Positions 35,972 to 47,262 of a DNA stretch of 64,000 nucleotides are shown piece after piece. The position numbers and the translations under genes are program-made. The notes under the pieces were generated by a model that was given only the letters and a program-made list of their open reading frames with translations, did no database searches and had not been told where the DNA came from. The first letter of the stretch is position 1. Each line of letters starts with the position of its first letter. Source of the DNA: Cryptomeria japonica (lineage: Eukaryota; Streptophyta; Pinopsida; Cupressales; Cupressaceae); NCBI RefSeq assembly GCF_030272615.1, contig NC_081411.1, positions 185,364,449 through 185,428,448 on the forward strand, in the 5' to 3' direction.

Positions 35972-38900
35972 TTAATCGCAACTGCCATCTATAATACCCA
36001 AGTTGTTTCGTTGATGCACAAAACTATCATTTCCCAATGGTTTGGTGAAGATATCAGCAAATTGGTCTTCTGACTTGCAATGTTCCAAAATTATTTCTCC
36101 ATTGTTGATCAGCTCCTTGATGAAGTGATACCTTATGTCTATATGCTTGCTCCTTTTGTGAAATACTGGATTTTTTGATAATGCTATAGCTGAGTTATTG
36201 CCACAATATATCTTTGTTGCACTTTCTTGTTCATACCTCAATTCTTTCAACATTCTTCTCATCCAAACGGCTTGACACGCTACCCCTGTAGCTACTACAT
36301 ACTCTGCTTCAGCTGATGAAAAAGTTACAATTGGTTGTTTCTTTGAAGCCCATGATACTACACCTAATCCAAAATGAAAAGCATATCCTGAAGTTCTCTT
36401 CCTATCATCTATGCTACCAGCACAATCACTATCCCTGTATCCTATCAGCTTGAAATCATTTGACATTGAGTAAAATATTCCATAATTCTTTGTTCCACTA
36501 ACATATTTCAAAATTCTTTTTCTAGCATTCCAATGTGTAACTTTTGGAGACTCCATGAACCTTGAAATGAGACTAACTCCAAACATTATATCAGGCCTTG
36601 TGGCTATTAGATACATGAGACTACCAACAAGTTTTTTATACAAAGTTGGATTTACATTAGCTCCTTTGTCATTTTTACTCAACTTCAAACCTATCACTAT
36701 TGGTGTTTGTGCTGATTTTCAATTCATCATATTAAACCTCTTCAAATTATCATTTGCATACTTAGATTGTGAAATGAAAATACCTTTATCATTTTGACTT
36801 ACTTCAATTCCAAGAAAATATCTCATTAACCCCAAATCAGTCATCTCAAATTCTTTCTTCATAGCTGATTTGAACATGCCAATTGAAAGATCACCAGTGA
36901 ATATCAAGTCATCAACATATAAACAAACAATTATGATCTCACCTTGCTCATTCATCTTGGTATACAATGTAGGCTCACTCCTGCACCTATTGAATCCATT
37001 TTGTAAAAGATAACTATCAATTCTACTATACCATGCTCTTGGGGCTTGTTTGAGTCCATAAAGGGCCTTCTTGAGCTTGTAAACCTTGTTTTCATGACCC
37101 AAAATCTCATATCCGGGTGGCTGGTCCACATAGACTTCTTCTTCTAAAATACAATTGAAGAAAGCTGATTTCACATCCATTTGATATACTGCCCACTTGT
37201 TTTGAGCTGCTATGACTAGTATTGTTCTCACGGTGTCTAAGCGGGCAACCGGTGCAACTATCTCATTGTAGTCTACCTCGAGTTGTTGTGAATAACCTTT
37301 TGCCACCAACCTTTCCTTGTATTTTTGCACATCTCCATTCGCATTCAATTTGGTTTTATAAACCCACTTCACTCCTAACACCTCTTTTCCTTGTAGAAGA
37401 CTAACTAACTCCCATGTTTCATTCTTTTCAATTGCTTCAATTTCTTCATCCATTGCTTGCACCCATTTTTGTTCCTTAATAGGTTCTTCAAAATGAATTG
37501 GATCATCTACATGCGAGTATAAAGCGAAAAGAGAAGTCTGGCCTACATTATTTTCACCTTCATTTTGTTCATAAATATCTGTTAAACTTCTGATTTTTTG
37601 TCTCCTCAAGCTTACTAATGTAGGATTGGACATGTCACTTGAATTTGTTGAATGTGGGCTTGATGGTCCAGCACCAAGACTGCCAATTGAAGATGGTGTT
37701 AATTGCACATTTGATGGAGTATTTGCTTGAGTGTGTGGGGCTGTCCTTACACTTGATGGTGTCATTTGTTGTCCACTTTGTTGACCTTGAATAGCTATAG
37801 GAGGAGTCACATTTGAATGAGTACTTGCTGATATAAAATCTTCATTTTCTTCTTGTGGTATGTTGGCTGCAATATTGATTGTTTTGTCCAAAGTTCCATC
37901 CCATGATTCATCTTCTACGAACTGCACATCTCTACTGATTATAACCTTTTTGTTGATTGGATTGTATAACTTGTATGCCTTTGACTCATCACTATATCCC
38001 ACAAATATTCATTTTTCTCCTTTGTTGTCCAACTTTCTTCTCAACTCATTTGGCACATGTGCATATGCCACACATCCAAATACTCTCATATGAGAAACAT
38101 TATGTTTTCTTCCACTCCATGCTTCTTCCAGAATCATATTGATAACACTTTTAGTAGGAGATCTATTAATTATATATGCTGCACATGCTACTGCTTCAGC
38201 CCAATGCTCATTTGACAAATGTTTTGCCTTCAACATGCTTCTTCCCATTTCCATTATTGTTCTATTTTTCCTTTCAGCGACACCATTTTGTTGTGGGGTA
38301 TACCTTGCAGTAAATTGTTTATGGATTCCATGGTCTTTGCAAAATCTTATGAAGTCATTTGAGATATATTCACCTCCTCTATCTATTCTCAATGCTTTGA
38401 TGTAGTGCCCACTTTGTTTCTCAACAAGAACCTTGAATTGATGGAAAGAATGAAACACCTCATGCTTATGTTTTAGAAAGTAGACCCATATTTTTCTTGT
38501 GAAGTCATCAATGAATGTCAAGAAGTAGTAGCTCCCACCAATGGAAGGTGTTTGCATTGGTCCACACAAATCTGAATGAATAATCTCTAATGGTTTGTTT
38601 GCACAAATTGACTTTCCAACTGGAAATGATTCTCTATGTTGTTTACCCAAAATACATCCTTCACATATTCTATCTAGTTTTCTATTAGTGGCAACCCCAT
38701 CACCATTTTCTTCTTGTGCAATAAGTTTAAGTTTCCAAAGTTTAGATGCCCAAATCTTAGGTGCCATAACCAATTTTCATCTTTAATTTCAGCTTGATAA
38801 ACTACTTGGAGAACTGCTGCAACTTTTCCTTCATGCACTCATGGATTCATTGTGTTATATTCTTGAGAAAACTCTACTTTCAAATTTGGTTTTATCCTTA

Positions 38901-40269
38901 GGGGAAACATTCTATTGCTTGTCATTTGGACTTTTGCTATGAGCTGATTGCTTGGAAATTTGTCTAAAATTGTGCATTCTTTGTTCTTGAAATAGACTCT
39001 ATACCTTTTTTGAATGAGCTGCCCTATACTCATTAAGTTATGTTTCAGTCCAGGAACAAAATAGACATCTGAAATATACTTTTTCTCCCCCATTTTGGTT
39101 AGAATGTTGACACTACCTTTACCCATAACTGAAACTTTATTGTCATTTCCCAATGTTACATCTGATTTTACACTCTCATCCAAACTAGAAAACATTTCCA
39201 AATTTCCAGTCATATGATTGTTACAACCCGAGTCTAAAAACCATATATCTTTCTCACTTTCTTGTGCAACATTATAAGCTATGAACATGTTGTCCTGAGT
39301 TTGATTTTCCTTGGTAAAATTTGCACTTTGTTGTCTAGAATCATATTGCTTCTTTCTACATTCATTTATGTAATGCCCAAATTTATTGCAATAATGACAT
39401 TGGACTGAGGATTTGTCATACCTTTGGCTTTGGGGCTGATTTTGAATTGATGTTTGATAGTTGCCTCTTCCACTTGAGCTTGATGGGTTGCTTCCTCTTC
39501 CACTTGAGTTTGACGGGTTGCCTCTTCCACCTCTATATGAATTTCTTCCTCTACCTCTGAAATTTGTTCTTCCCCTGCCTCTACCATTGCTGATTGAAAC
39601 TTGTGTCTTGAATGCATGCTCCAAATTTGAATTTGTTGACCTGCTTAGTCTATGCTCATGAGAAATGAGTGAAGCATGAAGCTCATCCACTGAAAAATGT
39701 GAGAGATTCTTTGTCTCTTCTATGGCCACCACAATAGATTCAAATCTTGTAGGCAAACTTCTCAAAACCTTTTCAACCACTTTTCTTTCTTGAAGGTTTT
39801 CACCATGAGATCTGATTTGGTTTACCAATCCAATGATTTGAGTGAAAAATGAGTCTATTGTATCTGATTCTTTCATGTAGATGGTCTCAAAATCCCTTCT
39901 TAACATTTGCAATTTAGCTATTTTTACCTTTTCCATTCCTTGATAGGTTGTTTGAAGAATGTCCCATGCTTGCTTGGACTTTGTTGCTGCTTGAATCCTT
40001 GGAAAAATGCTTTCATTCACTCCTTGAAAGATGAGGAAGAGGGCTTTTGAGTCTTTCTTTTTTTTTTTTTCCTTCAATAAGTCTTTCTCTACTTGAGTTA
40101 ATGCATTATATGCTATTGCATCTACTGGTTCTTGGTAGCCATTTTCAACAAACTCCCATAAATCCTATGCACAAAATAATGTCTTCATTGTGATTGCCCA
40201 ATAATCATAATTTTTCTCATTAAACTATGGGATCTGTGGATTTGTCAAACTTGTGCTTGGAGCTGCCAT
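35972..40269 (-). pseudogene. Copia 3 gag-pol polyprotein, nearly open
   Basis: Gag starts at an ATG at 40,267-40,269 (MAAPSTSLTNPQIP), has the UBN2 core (AWDILQTTYQG ... LRRDFETIYMKESDTI), an Arg-Gly/Asn-Ser-rich linker and the knuckle CHYCNKFGHYINEC (about 39,360-39,400). The protease motif is FLDSGCNNHM. Integrase (about 38,700-38,000) shows the zinc-binding WHLRFGH, then HSDLCGPM and DRGGEYISNDF. Reverse transcriptase shows YQMDVKSAFFN and YVDDLIF. RNase H shows DSDCAG, EAEY and ADIFTKPLG, ending at 35,972. Defects seen: in-frame stops near 40,226, 40,166, 38,836, 38,006 and 36,717, and a frameshift near 38,680. The pol stop codon lies inside the polypurine tract. Confidence 0.9.
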
Positions 40270-40357
40270 TATAGACTGTGAAAAACCCTTCTATCTCTTG
40301 GAAAAAATTCCCCAGTCACTTCACCCAATAACCTTTAACCTTCAGCTCTGATACCAT

Positions 40358-40924
40358 TGCCGGAAAGAGAGGCAGAGGATATAGAAACAAAACAAATTAT
40401 AAATAGACTATAATAGAGACAAGATAGAAAAATGAGCTTTATAGCTATGAACACTTCATATATATTCATACATAAAAGATATACAATTTGATTTAAAACA
40501 GAGCTGCTACTCTTTCCAATCTAATGCATCAAAACAGCTCCCCAGTTCTGATTTTATGTTACTACAGCCACATCATCTACTCTGTATTTTTCATACTCTG
40601 TTTTTTTCTGTGTTGCTCTCCTAGCATTACCTCTTCTACAATACTTCTTACAAATTAACTTTTTGTATTAAAATAATACAGCTTCTAGACTCTTCTACAA
40701 ATTCTAGAAGAAGAAGAAGAAAACTAAATAGTAAATTCTATTTAGTTCAAGTCCATTTACTACTGTCTTGTATGTACATCAAAAAGATTGCAATCAATAT
40801 TTTTAATTCAAAAAGCTGTCATGTTTGGAGTAAGAAGGAAGGCATGAGCATGGTAAAGTTGAGTATATGGGATGGACAGTAGTCTACGGAAGAGTAGGTG
40901 GCCAGTTGAAGATTAATTTCAATA
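40358..40924 (-). repeat. 5' LTR of copia 3
   Basis: 567 bp; includes a ~75-bp segment with a GAAGAAGAAGAAG run that is absent from the 3' LTR. The minus-strand end GGCA abuts the primer-binding site. Confidence 0.9.
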
Positions 40925-40929
40925 CATCC

Positions 40930-41629
40930 AAGATCATTGTCAAGTGACATTTTTTCTATAAAATAAATAGTTAAAATAAAGAAGTTGGTCTTATCATTAA
41001 ATTTGATATTGTTCAAGAATGGCTATTTTATCTTAGTTAAAGTGATACACAGCTCAACTAAAACAAGAACCTATACAGCTCTAATCTCTTATAAAGAAAA
41101 GAATAGAGAAACACATGAAGGATAAAACAACTAAAAGTTAAATTTTAGGAAAATAAAATAATATGTAAGGAATACAACACAAAACAATAATTAACTCCAC
41201 GGAAATAGAAATTAATCAAGTATAAAAATGGCTATTAAATTTTTTGAATATGTTAAATATCTATTATAATTATTTATAATATATAAGAGATAATGACCCT
41301 TTGTGCATTCTAAAGGCTGGATAGCTGTTTGCACACACACACACAAAAAGAAAATAAAATCGATTTAAAAAAGGCAAAAACATTAGAAGCTGGGACCCAC
41401 ATAGATTTAAAGAATGTACATTGAATATGGATCTAAAATTGATTTCTGAAATCATATGATATATTTGACAATATGCAGCTTATTTTCAAACTTCTTTTTA
41501 TTCCATAGCTTAGTGACAATTGTTATACAATAGCTACTCCACTAAAATAAAAAAGATTCTAAATTATCTTTTTCCCATATAAACACTCTAATTTAATTGA
41601 GAAAGTATAAATTACACATATTATAAGGC
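40930..41629. other. Remainder of ankyrin gene B intron 1
   Basis: It is homologous to the intron-1 sequence of gene A near its exon-2 side (AGATCATTGTCAAGTGACA; compare 49,292-49,312). It contains a (CA)n tract at about 41,331-41,345. Nothing else is recognised. Confidence 0.6.
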
Positions 41630-42100
41630 CTCCATTCCCATTGATTATTACAACGTATAAACAGTTTTGTCCCTGCAATGTCTTTTGGCGTATACTTGTT
41701 GGATGTGCTTCAAAGAGTACCTTCACTGTATCTAAATCGCCACTCTCGTAAGCTTTGAACAGAGCCGTTTATCCAGCCTTGTTGCAGACATCCACACCAC
41801 TTTCTTTTGATTCGAGTAGAATCTCTACAACTTTGGAGAAACCTCCCTTAGCAGCCAAATGCAACGCAATATTTCCTTGGGCATTTGTAGCTTCACAAGT
41901 TCACGATTAAATTGCAAGAGCTGTTGAATGAAAGGTAGATTTCCTGCACTAACAGCCAAATGGAGAAGAATATTTCCCCTTCTAGGTGTACTACTGTTGA
42001 GAGCTACTTCAAGTTGGGAACTTTTGATTACTGTTCCAAGACATATTGCAGCATTGTACACGCTGCGATCGAACCCTCCGCTGGGCTGTTGAATTGCCGT
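41630..42100 (-). pseudogene. Ankyrin gene B, exon 1 (start lost)
   Basis: It aligns over its full length with exon 1 of gene A (474 bp there, 471 bp here). The start codon has become ACG (42,098-42,100). The frame reads YNAAICLGTVIKSSQLE and GNILLHLAVSAGNLPFIQQLLQF. It shifts near 41,890, then resumes as GFSKVVEILLESKESGVDV with a TAA where gene A has GAG (near 41,775). The donor is GC rather than GT (41,628-41,629). Together with the lost exon-2 acceptor and two copia insertions this locus is a dead paralogue. Confidence 0.85.
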
Positions 42101-42470
42101 GGCAAATTTTTGCTATTGCTGCCTTCAACACCAGCTAGCCCATATCATTATTAGATCCCAAAGACGTCAATCAGAATACACGGTAAGGAGGAAAAAGTTG
42201 TTCTAATGCGGGGTGATTGGTATACTTCTATAGAAAGAGAGGAAGTGACAACGAGCATTCCACTGTAAAAGATGATGCGTGATACCATACTTTAATGGAA
42301 AAACAAGAATTATATTAAAGAAATTCTGTTTACCTAATATCGTGCGTTGATGACACAAAATTAAGCGCATATTACAGCTCCAAAGCATGCTGATGGAGAT
42401 GTTATTCTATTTTTAAAGTATTTTGACACTGCTGATAAGATTAGCTAGAAAGCATTGTACGATGCATCAT
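42101..42470 (-). promoter_or_regulatory. 5' flank of ankyrin gene B (homologous to the gene A promoter region)
   Basis: Sequence upstream of exon 1 aligns with 50,266-50,645 upstream of gene A, including AGACGTCAA, ACACGGTAAGG, GCGTGATACCATAC and TATTTTGACACTGC. Homology ends at GTACGATGC, very near the centre of the palindrome in the gene A copy. No TATA box could be assigned with confidence. Confidence 0.5.
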
Positions 42471-43009
42471 TTTGGTTGTTTAGTATAGAAGGTTTATGAT
42501 AAAAAAGTGGTTGTTTGTATATAAGGTTTATTTAAATAAAGGTTTTTAAAATATTAATTTAAAAATATAAAGTAAAAATAAGAAATTGAAGCATGCATAT
42601 TAGTTCATTGAGGTAGTGAAAGAGGATCTTTGGTATTCAAATTTCTTTTGAAAATTTATATAAACTAAGGATTTAAGGTCTCCCCGCATCTTGTGGCTCT
42701 TGTATAAGCAAATGAAGTAATAATAGAAGTCTGTAATTCCTAGTTTACATACTACTAAAGGCTTTGCCATGTAGAGACACAAACCAACCTTTCCATTTTT
42801 TAGATGATAGTAAGAAGCACATCCAACTAATAGATAAACTCTGCTAGCATGGTATAAGAGGCAAGATGATCTAAATATTCCTATTCAAAAGGACTCTTCA
42901 CAAAGTGCAAGATGCACTTCCTTAATGATTGAGAGGATCTCATAAGTCATGTAATTCTTGTGCACCAATATCAATCTAGGTTTGAATTTGTATGTAATTA
43001 AGAGAGCTA
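42471..43009. other. Unassigned stretch
   Basis: AT-rich; no supported gene, repeat or element end. Confidence 0.3.
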
Positions 43010-43442
43010 TCATTAATATTCTCAAAAGGTTTTTCTAGGTCTTTTTGAGTCCAAATAACCAAGTGGAAGTAGAAGAGTTTAATCCTTACTACTCATAGTA
43101 CTGCGAAGAGATGTTGAGAGAAATCAATCTAGAATCTATAGAGAAGGGAAGGAGTGTAATTATTAAAAGCAATATCAAATTTATATTATCAATACTTCCA
43201 TAGATGTATGTGAAGTTTGTGCAATATGAAATCATGAATAAAATTTTAAACAAACAAGATATACGAAAGTATCCAACCATTAACTAAAAATTTTTCTTGA
43301 CTACAGGATTTGTCAGCATTGTATTTTTAACCCTAGTGAGCACTCAAAATGGATTCCTAATGTAAACTCTCTCTACAAAACCTTTTGTTGTAGGAGCATC
43401 CAATTCCATAATCAATCCTATGCCACCAAAAATAGTAGTATG
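43010..43442. repeat. Dispersed repeat, copy 1
   Basis: It matches 53,670-54,095 in the same orientation: GAATCTATAGAGAAGGGAAGG, AACCCTAGTGAGCACTCAAAA and ATGTAGGAGCATCCAA... ending AATCAATCCT. The copies lie upstream of ankyrin gene B and beyond the palindrome of gene A, so they may be the distal flank of the same segmental duplication, or an unrelated dispersed repeat. Confidence 0.65.
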
Positions 43443-43585
43443 CAATGGTTTTAGCTCTCTTCATTTTTAGTTGGTGTTTCTTGGAAGTTTTTCTCATACA
43501 TACTTTCCTAGATAATTAATATAAGGTGCAATAAGTGTGAGATGGGTTACTATAATTTATCTTTAACTTTTTTACAAGTGTGACA

Positions 43586-44160
43586 TAATATTTTTTTTAT
43601 TAAGTGTAAAACAAGTTTAGAGGGGACCCGTAACCCCTTACAATAGGTTTTTATGGGACCCAAAACCTAGTATACAAGGAAAACACTACCAACAAATTAC
43701 ACAAAGACAACAAGAAGCCCAAACATAGCAAACATTGGGATCAAAACATTAGAAAATTATCTACACAAGAAAGAAGGTTCAAGCCATCACCTGTTCACCT
43801 TAAGAAGTACAATAACAATAGGTTTTGAACAAGTTCCAATAACCTTCAAAAAGCTCCAATTTCCTTCTAGATTCTCCACCTTAATATGAGCAAAAAGAAA
43901 GAAGACCAAATAATATGCGTCTTCAGCAACCATGTAGCCAAGAACATGAGAAAGGGCAGAAACAACATAGAACCTCTCCCATTAAAACTTTCTCCACCTC
44001 AATAGGATAGTTCAAAAATGAAGCTAGGTGGTGTGCAGAGCTACCACTAGACCCCACCACCCCATCAGCTCCATCGATGAGCCTTCACCAAGGAGGCATT
44101 TTTTAATGAGTATTTGAATCATGGCCACATGGTGAACACACCCTTACCCATAGGAACTAA
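43586..44160 (-). mobile_element. LINE 3' end (minus strand)
   Basis: On the minus strand the sequence ends with GGGTCCCATAAAAACC ... GGGTCCCCTCTAAACTTG ... ACTTAATAAAAAAAATATTA. A G/T-rich 3' untranslated region with a polyadenylation-like AATAAA and A-tract at 43,588-43,605 is typical of plant L1-type LINEs. No reverse transcriptase remains in the window, so it is a 5'-truncated copy. Confidence 0.5.
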
Positions 44161-45658
44161 TAGAGGGGAGGGACATTTTTTCACCTTTGGGTCCTAATTG
44201 GTCATTTTCCTTCAAATCTTCATATATTGGACATTTGTGGTCCATTGCTAGCAAACAAGGTATCATAAAAAAGGTGGTTTGGTGTACTCTTTAGTGGTGC
44301 CATTTTTTGCATCATTTTGGTTGTTGATGCATTATTTTGCTTGTTAAAGCTATTTGTACATTTTGGGCTCCCGAAATCATATCCTTTGACTAGTTTCTCC
44401 ATTTCTCGCGATTCTTGTAGCGTTGCAAAGGTCTTTTAGGATACTTTCATTAGATCCATGTATATTTTCTAGATTTTTCCTAGGTGCAACTAATTCTTGA
44501 TTTTGTGTTTTGACACTCTAGTTAATTACTTAGTTGTTTTCGCATTTGGAAATATTTTGTTTGTGTGGTTTAGATTCATTTTTACAACATCATATGTATA
44601 TACAATATTTTTGTCCTTATGGATCAATTGAGAACCTTTTGTTAGCACTTCATTTTGTAGACACGTTAGATAAGTTCCACATCATGTATTTTATGGATTT
44701 TGCACAAATATTGTGCCATATTATTGTACTTGCATTCAATTATAAAGTGTCATTGGGGCTTGTGCAGTGCCATTATTATTTTCACATCACAACTTTATCA
44801 AGTGACTGTCCCTCCACAACAAATATGGAATCTTTGGAATTCTTGTCTCATGCATGTGTGTAATTTGGTGCACACCCTTTTCAAAGTTGTCAGTACTATC
44901 ATTCGGACACTTCAGATGTTGTATCATCTCTTGCATGCATTTCTTGGTGACACATAGATTCAATGGATCTGTCAAGCTTCTCCGTAGTCTGCATTATGGG
45001 GGGTATCATACTATTCATGCTCATGCTTCCTTGGCTATGCATGGAGTGAGTGGAGACACTTGCATTCTTTTTTGTGGAGGCAATCTTATATTCCTTAGTT
45101 GAACATGGTTCTTTAGACTAGTAAACCTATATTTTCAACTTGCAATAGTTGAGTAGTGATGGTGAGATCACGCATGCAACTTGCATTAGCTGAGTATGTT
45201 GTTGGGGTCACTCGTGTAAATTCATGTTCCATCTATATTTTCAATCGGATTGATAGATGTTATTGCATTTTTTGTCATTTGATTATTGTTTTAGTAGAGT
45301 TGATTGGGGCACTCATGCATATTGTTGATTTCTTGATCCTAATCATCATCCTTTTCAAAGGAAGCTTTTTATTTATAGCACTATATCAGTCTTCCACGGT
45401 TGTCTACAACCTCATTGTTCTTCAGTGACGTTTTTCATGTTTTTATTTTGGGGCATTCTTTTGGAGGCTTCTGAGTCCTTCATGTTTTCATTTTTAGAGA
45501 AGATTTTTCTCCCATGGGATTTCCCTCCTTTTCTTCATTTATGAGAGATTGTATTAGATTGTAGTTGTACATGGGTACTTGACATATATTTGTTGTTGGG
45601 ACCCATAATGCATCTCATATTGCATAGTTTTACTCCCTAAGTTTCACTTAAGGGGGAG
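44161..45658 (+). mobile_element. Interior relic preceding a 3' LTR
   Basis: It ends in a polypurine tract (CTTAAGGGGGAG, about 45,647-45,658) directly before an LTR start, so the DNA left of it should be the 3' interior of a plus-strand LTR retrotransposon. No pol motif is readable; short open frames have no recognisable similarity. Confidence 0.45.
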
Positions 45659-45972
45659 TGTTGGAGTAAATAGTGGTTTACATATTTACATTTACTTAAG
45701 TTTCACTTTGGATAGCCAACATTTAATATTTCTAGGTGTTTAGGTAAATTCTATATTATTTTATTACCTACATCTAGTATTTTGTGCTAGGTGGTTGTAC
45801 CTACCCTCACACCTTATTGGTGCTCCCACTTTTTCCTTTTCTTTATAAGAAAGGCTTATGTACATTACTTCTTACCTCAATACATTTTCTCATTTGGTGG
45901 AAGAGCATCTATATGTTGCTTCTCTCTTATGTTTTCACGTGTGTTTGTAGATTATCTCCTAGGGTTCTAACA
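45659..45972 (+). repeat. 3' LTR, 314 bp
   Basis: It starts TGTTGGAGTAAATAG after a polypurine tract and ends GGTTCTAACA. It contains a TATA-like CTTTATAAG (about 45,840) and TCACACCTTATTGGTG upstream. No partner LTR is present in the window. Confidence 0.65.
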
Positions 45973-46079
45973 ACTATTTTACAAAGGTACATTATTGAAG
46001 AATTGGGAAAAATAAGTAAGAACTTACTTCGGTTAATTGTGATTATCAAACTTTAATGCAATTAAAAAATAACCTAATT

Positions 46080-47262
46080 CATGGTAGATCGAAAGACATT
46101 CAAACTCAACAATATATTTTAAGAGAAAATATCCAATCAAGAGAGATTGACTTGATGTACTAATACACAAATGAGGGCATGTTTGGTGTATTTACAAAGC
46201 CTTAGGAAGAAATTAAATTTGTAATGTGTAAGGATATGCTAGATGTAATAGATAATCCGTGTCTTTGTGAAAAGATAGAGTATAAATGAATAGTTAGATT
46301 AAACATGTATAGAATAAGCCATGATAGTTAACTATAATATAACAAGAATCTTCAAGGTTTCCTAGTTAAATGATCAAATATCAAATAAGTTTCAACTAAC
46401 TTTCATATTTCATTGCATATTTAAAGATGTTTTATCTAAGTATGATGTACTTATTTGAAACTATATATTATAATCTTCATGCATTCAATAATAAGTGTTC
46501 CATATCAAAAAAATTGGTTGAAAAAGTGCCACAAAATAATATGACAATAAAACACTATTTCTTTGTTTTGAATGCAAAATTAAAACAAAATTTCTACAAA
46601 AATATAGAAACTAGCTTGATAGTGAAGTGAGCCAAATGCTTCCTACACAATAAAATTGTTTTATCTTATATACTTTAAAATACTTTTCCTAATTTTTCAT
46701 TCATTAAATTAAGGTTGCATACATAAATGACTTAAAAAATTCATTTAATTTTTTTTAATATTGTCTAAATCGTATAATTGTATCATCCAAAAAAATTATA
46801 ATATCTTGTATTTTTTAAAGAAATGGCTACATTTACCAATCTGCAAAATTGATATTAAAATCAATTAGATAGCTTGCTCTAAATTGAATTAGAAGTACAG
46901 ACTAAAAAAATGTAGTGGGGAATTGATAAATGATAGTTAGAACTTAGCATCTATATACAAGTTATGTCCCCAACAATTTGAGGACAATATTGCAGTGATC
47001 TCTTGAATGATCAACAAACAAACTTCCTTTTTTGCAATGATAGAGAATATTTTCACAATAATAAGCAAGCATTCAATTTATTAGACTTCAATACAAACAA
47101 AACTACATAAAAATAAGAAACTACAGTAGATTGCAGCTGGAAGCTTCAAAGTTCAAGTCTTCAGAACTCCAGAAAGAAACTTTAACGAACTTTCAAAAGC
47201 AGTTTCCTCAAACCTTAATCACCACAGCCAAGACATACAATAAAATGATTTGGAGATTGCAC
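46080..47262. repeat. 3' flank of ankyrin gene A (duplicated segment)
   Basis: It is homologous to three separated blocks beside gene B: 12,905-13,202, 21,046-21,270 and 24,150-24,962. Here the blocks are contiguous, so this copy shows the pre-insertion state of the gene B flank. Confidence 0.7.

Larger units (their letters stand above)
35473..40924 (-). mobile_element. 5.45-kb Ty1/copia element (copia 3) in intron 1 of ankyrin gene B
   Basis: Minus-strand element. LTRs at 40,358-40,924 (5') and 35,473-35,964 (3') are flanked by a perfect CATCC target duplication (35,468-35,472 and 40,925-40,929). Gene A has a single CATCC at the same place in its intron (49,287-49,291). A primer-binding site ATGGTATCAGAGC lies at 40,345-40,357 and a polypurine tract TTAAGGGGGAG at 35,965-35,975. 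The minus-strand LTR begins TATTGAAA rather than TG. The polyprotein is nearly open, making this the best preserved copia element in the window. It was probably inserted after gene B was already degenerating, but the order relative to copia 2 cannot be told from position. Confidence 0.92.

Noticed and set aside
41331-41345. (CA)n tract
   Set aside because: A short ordinary microsatellite in intron 1 of gene B.
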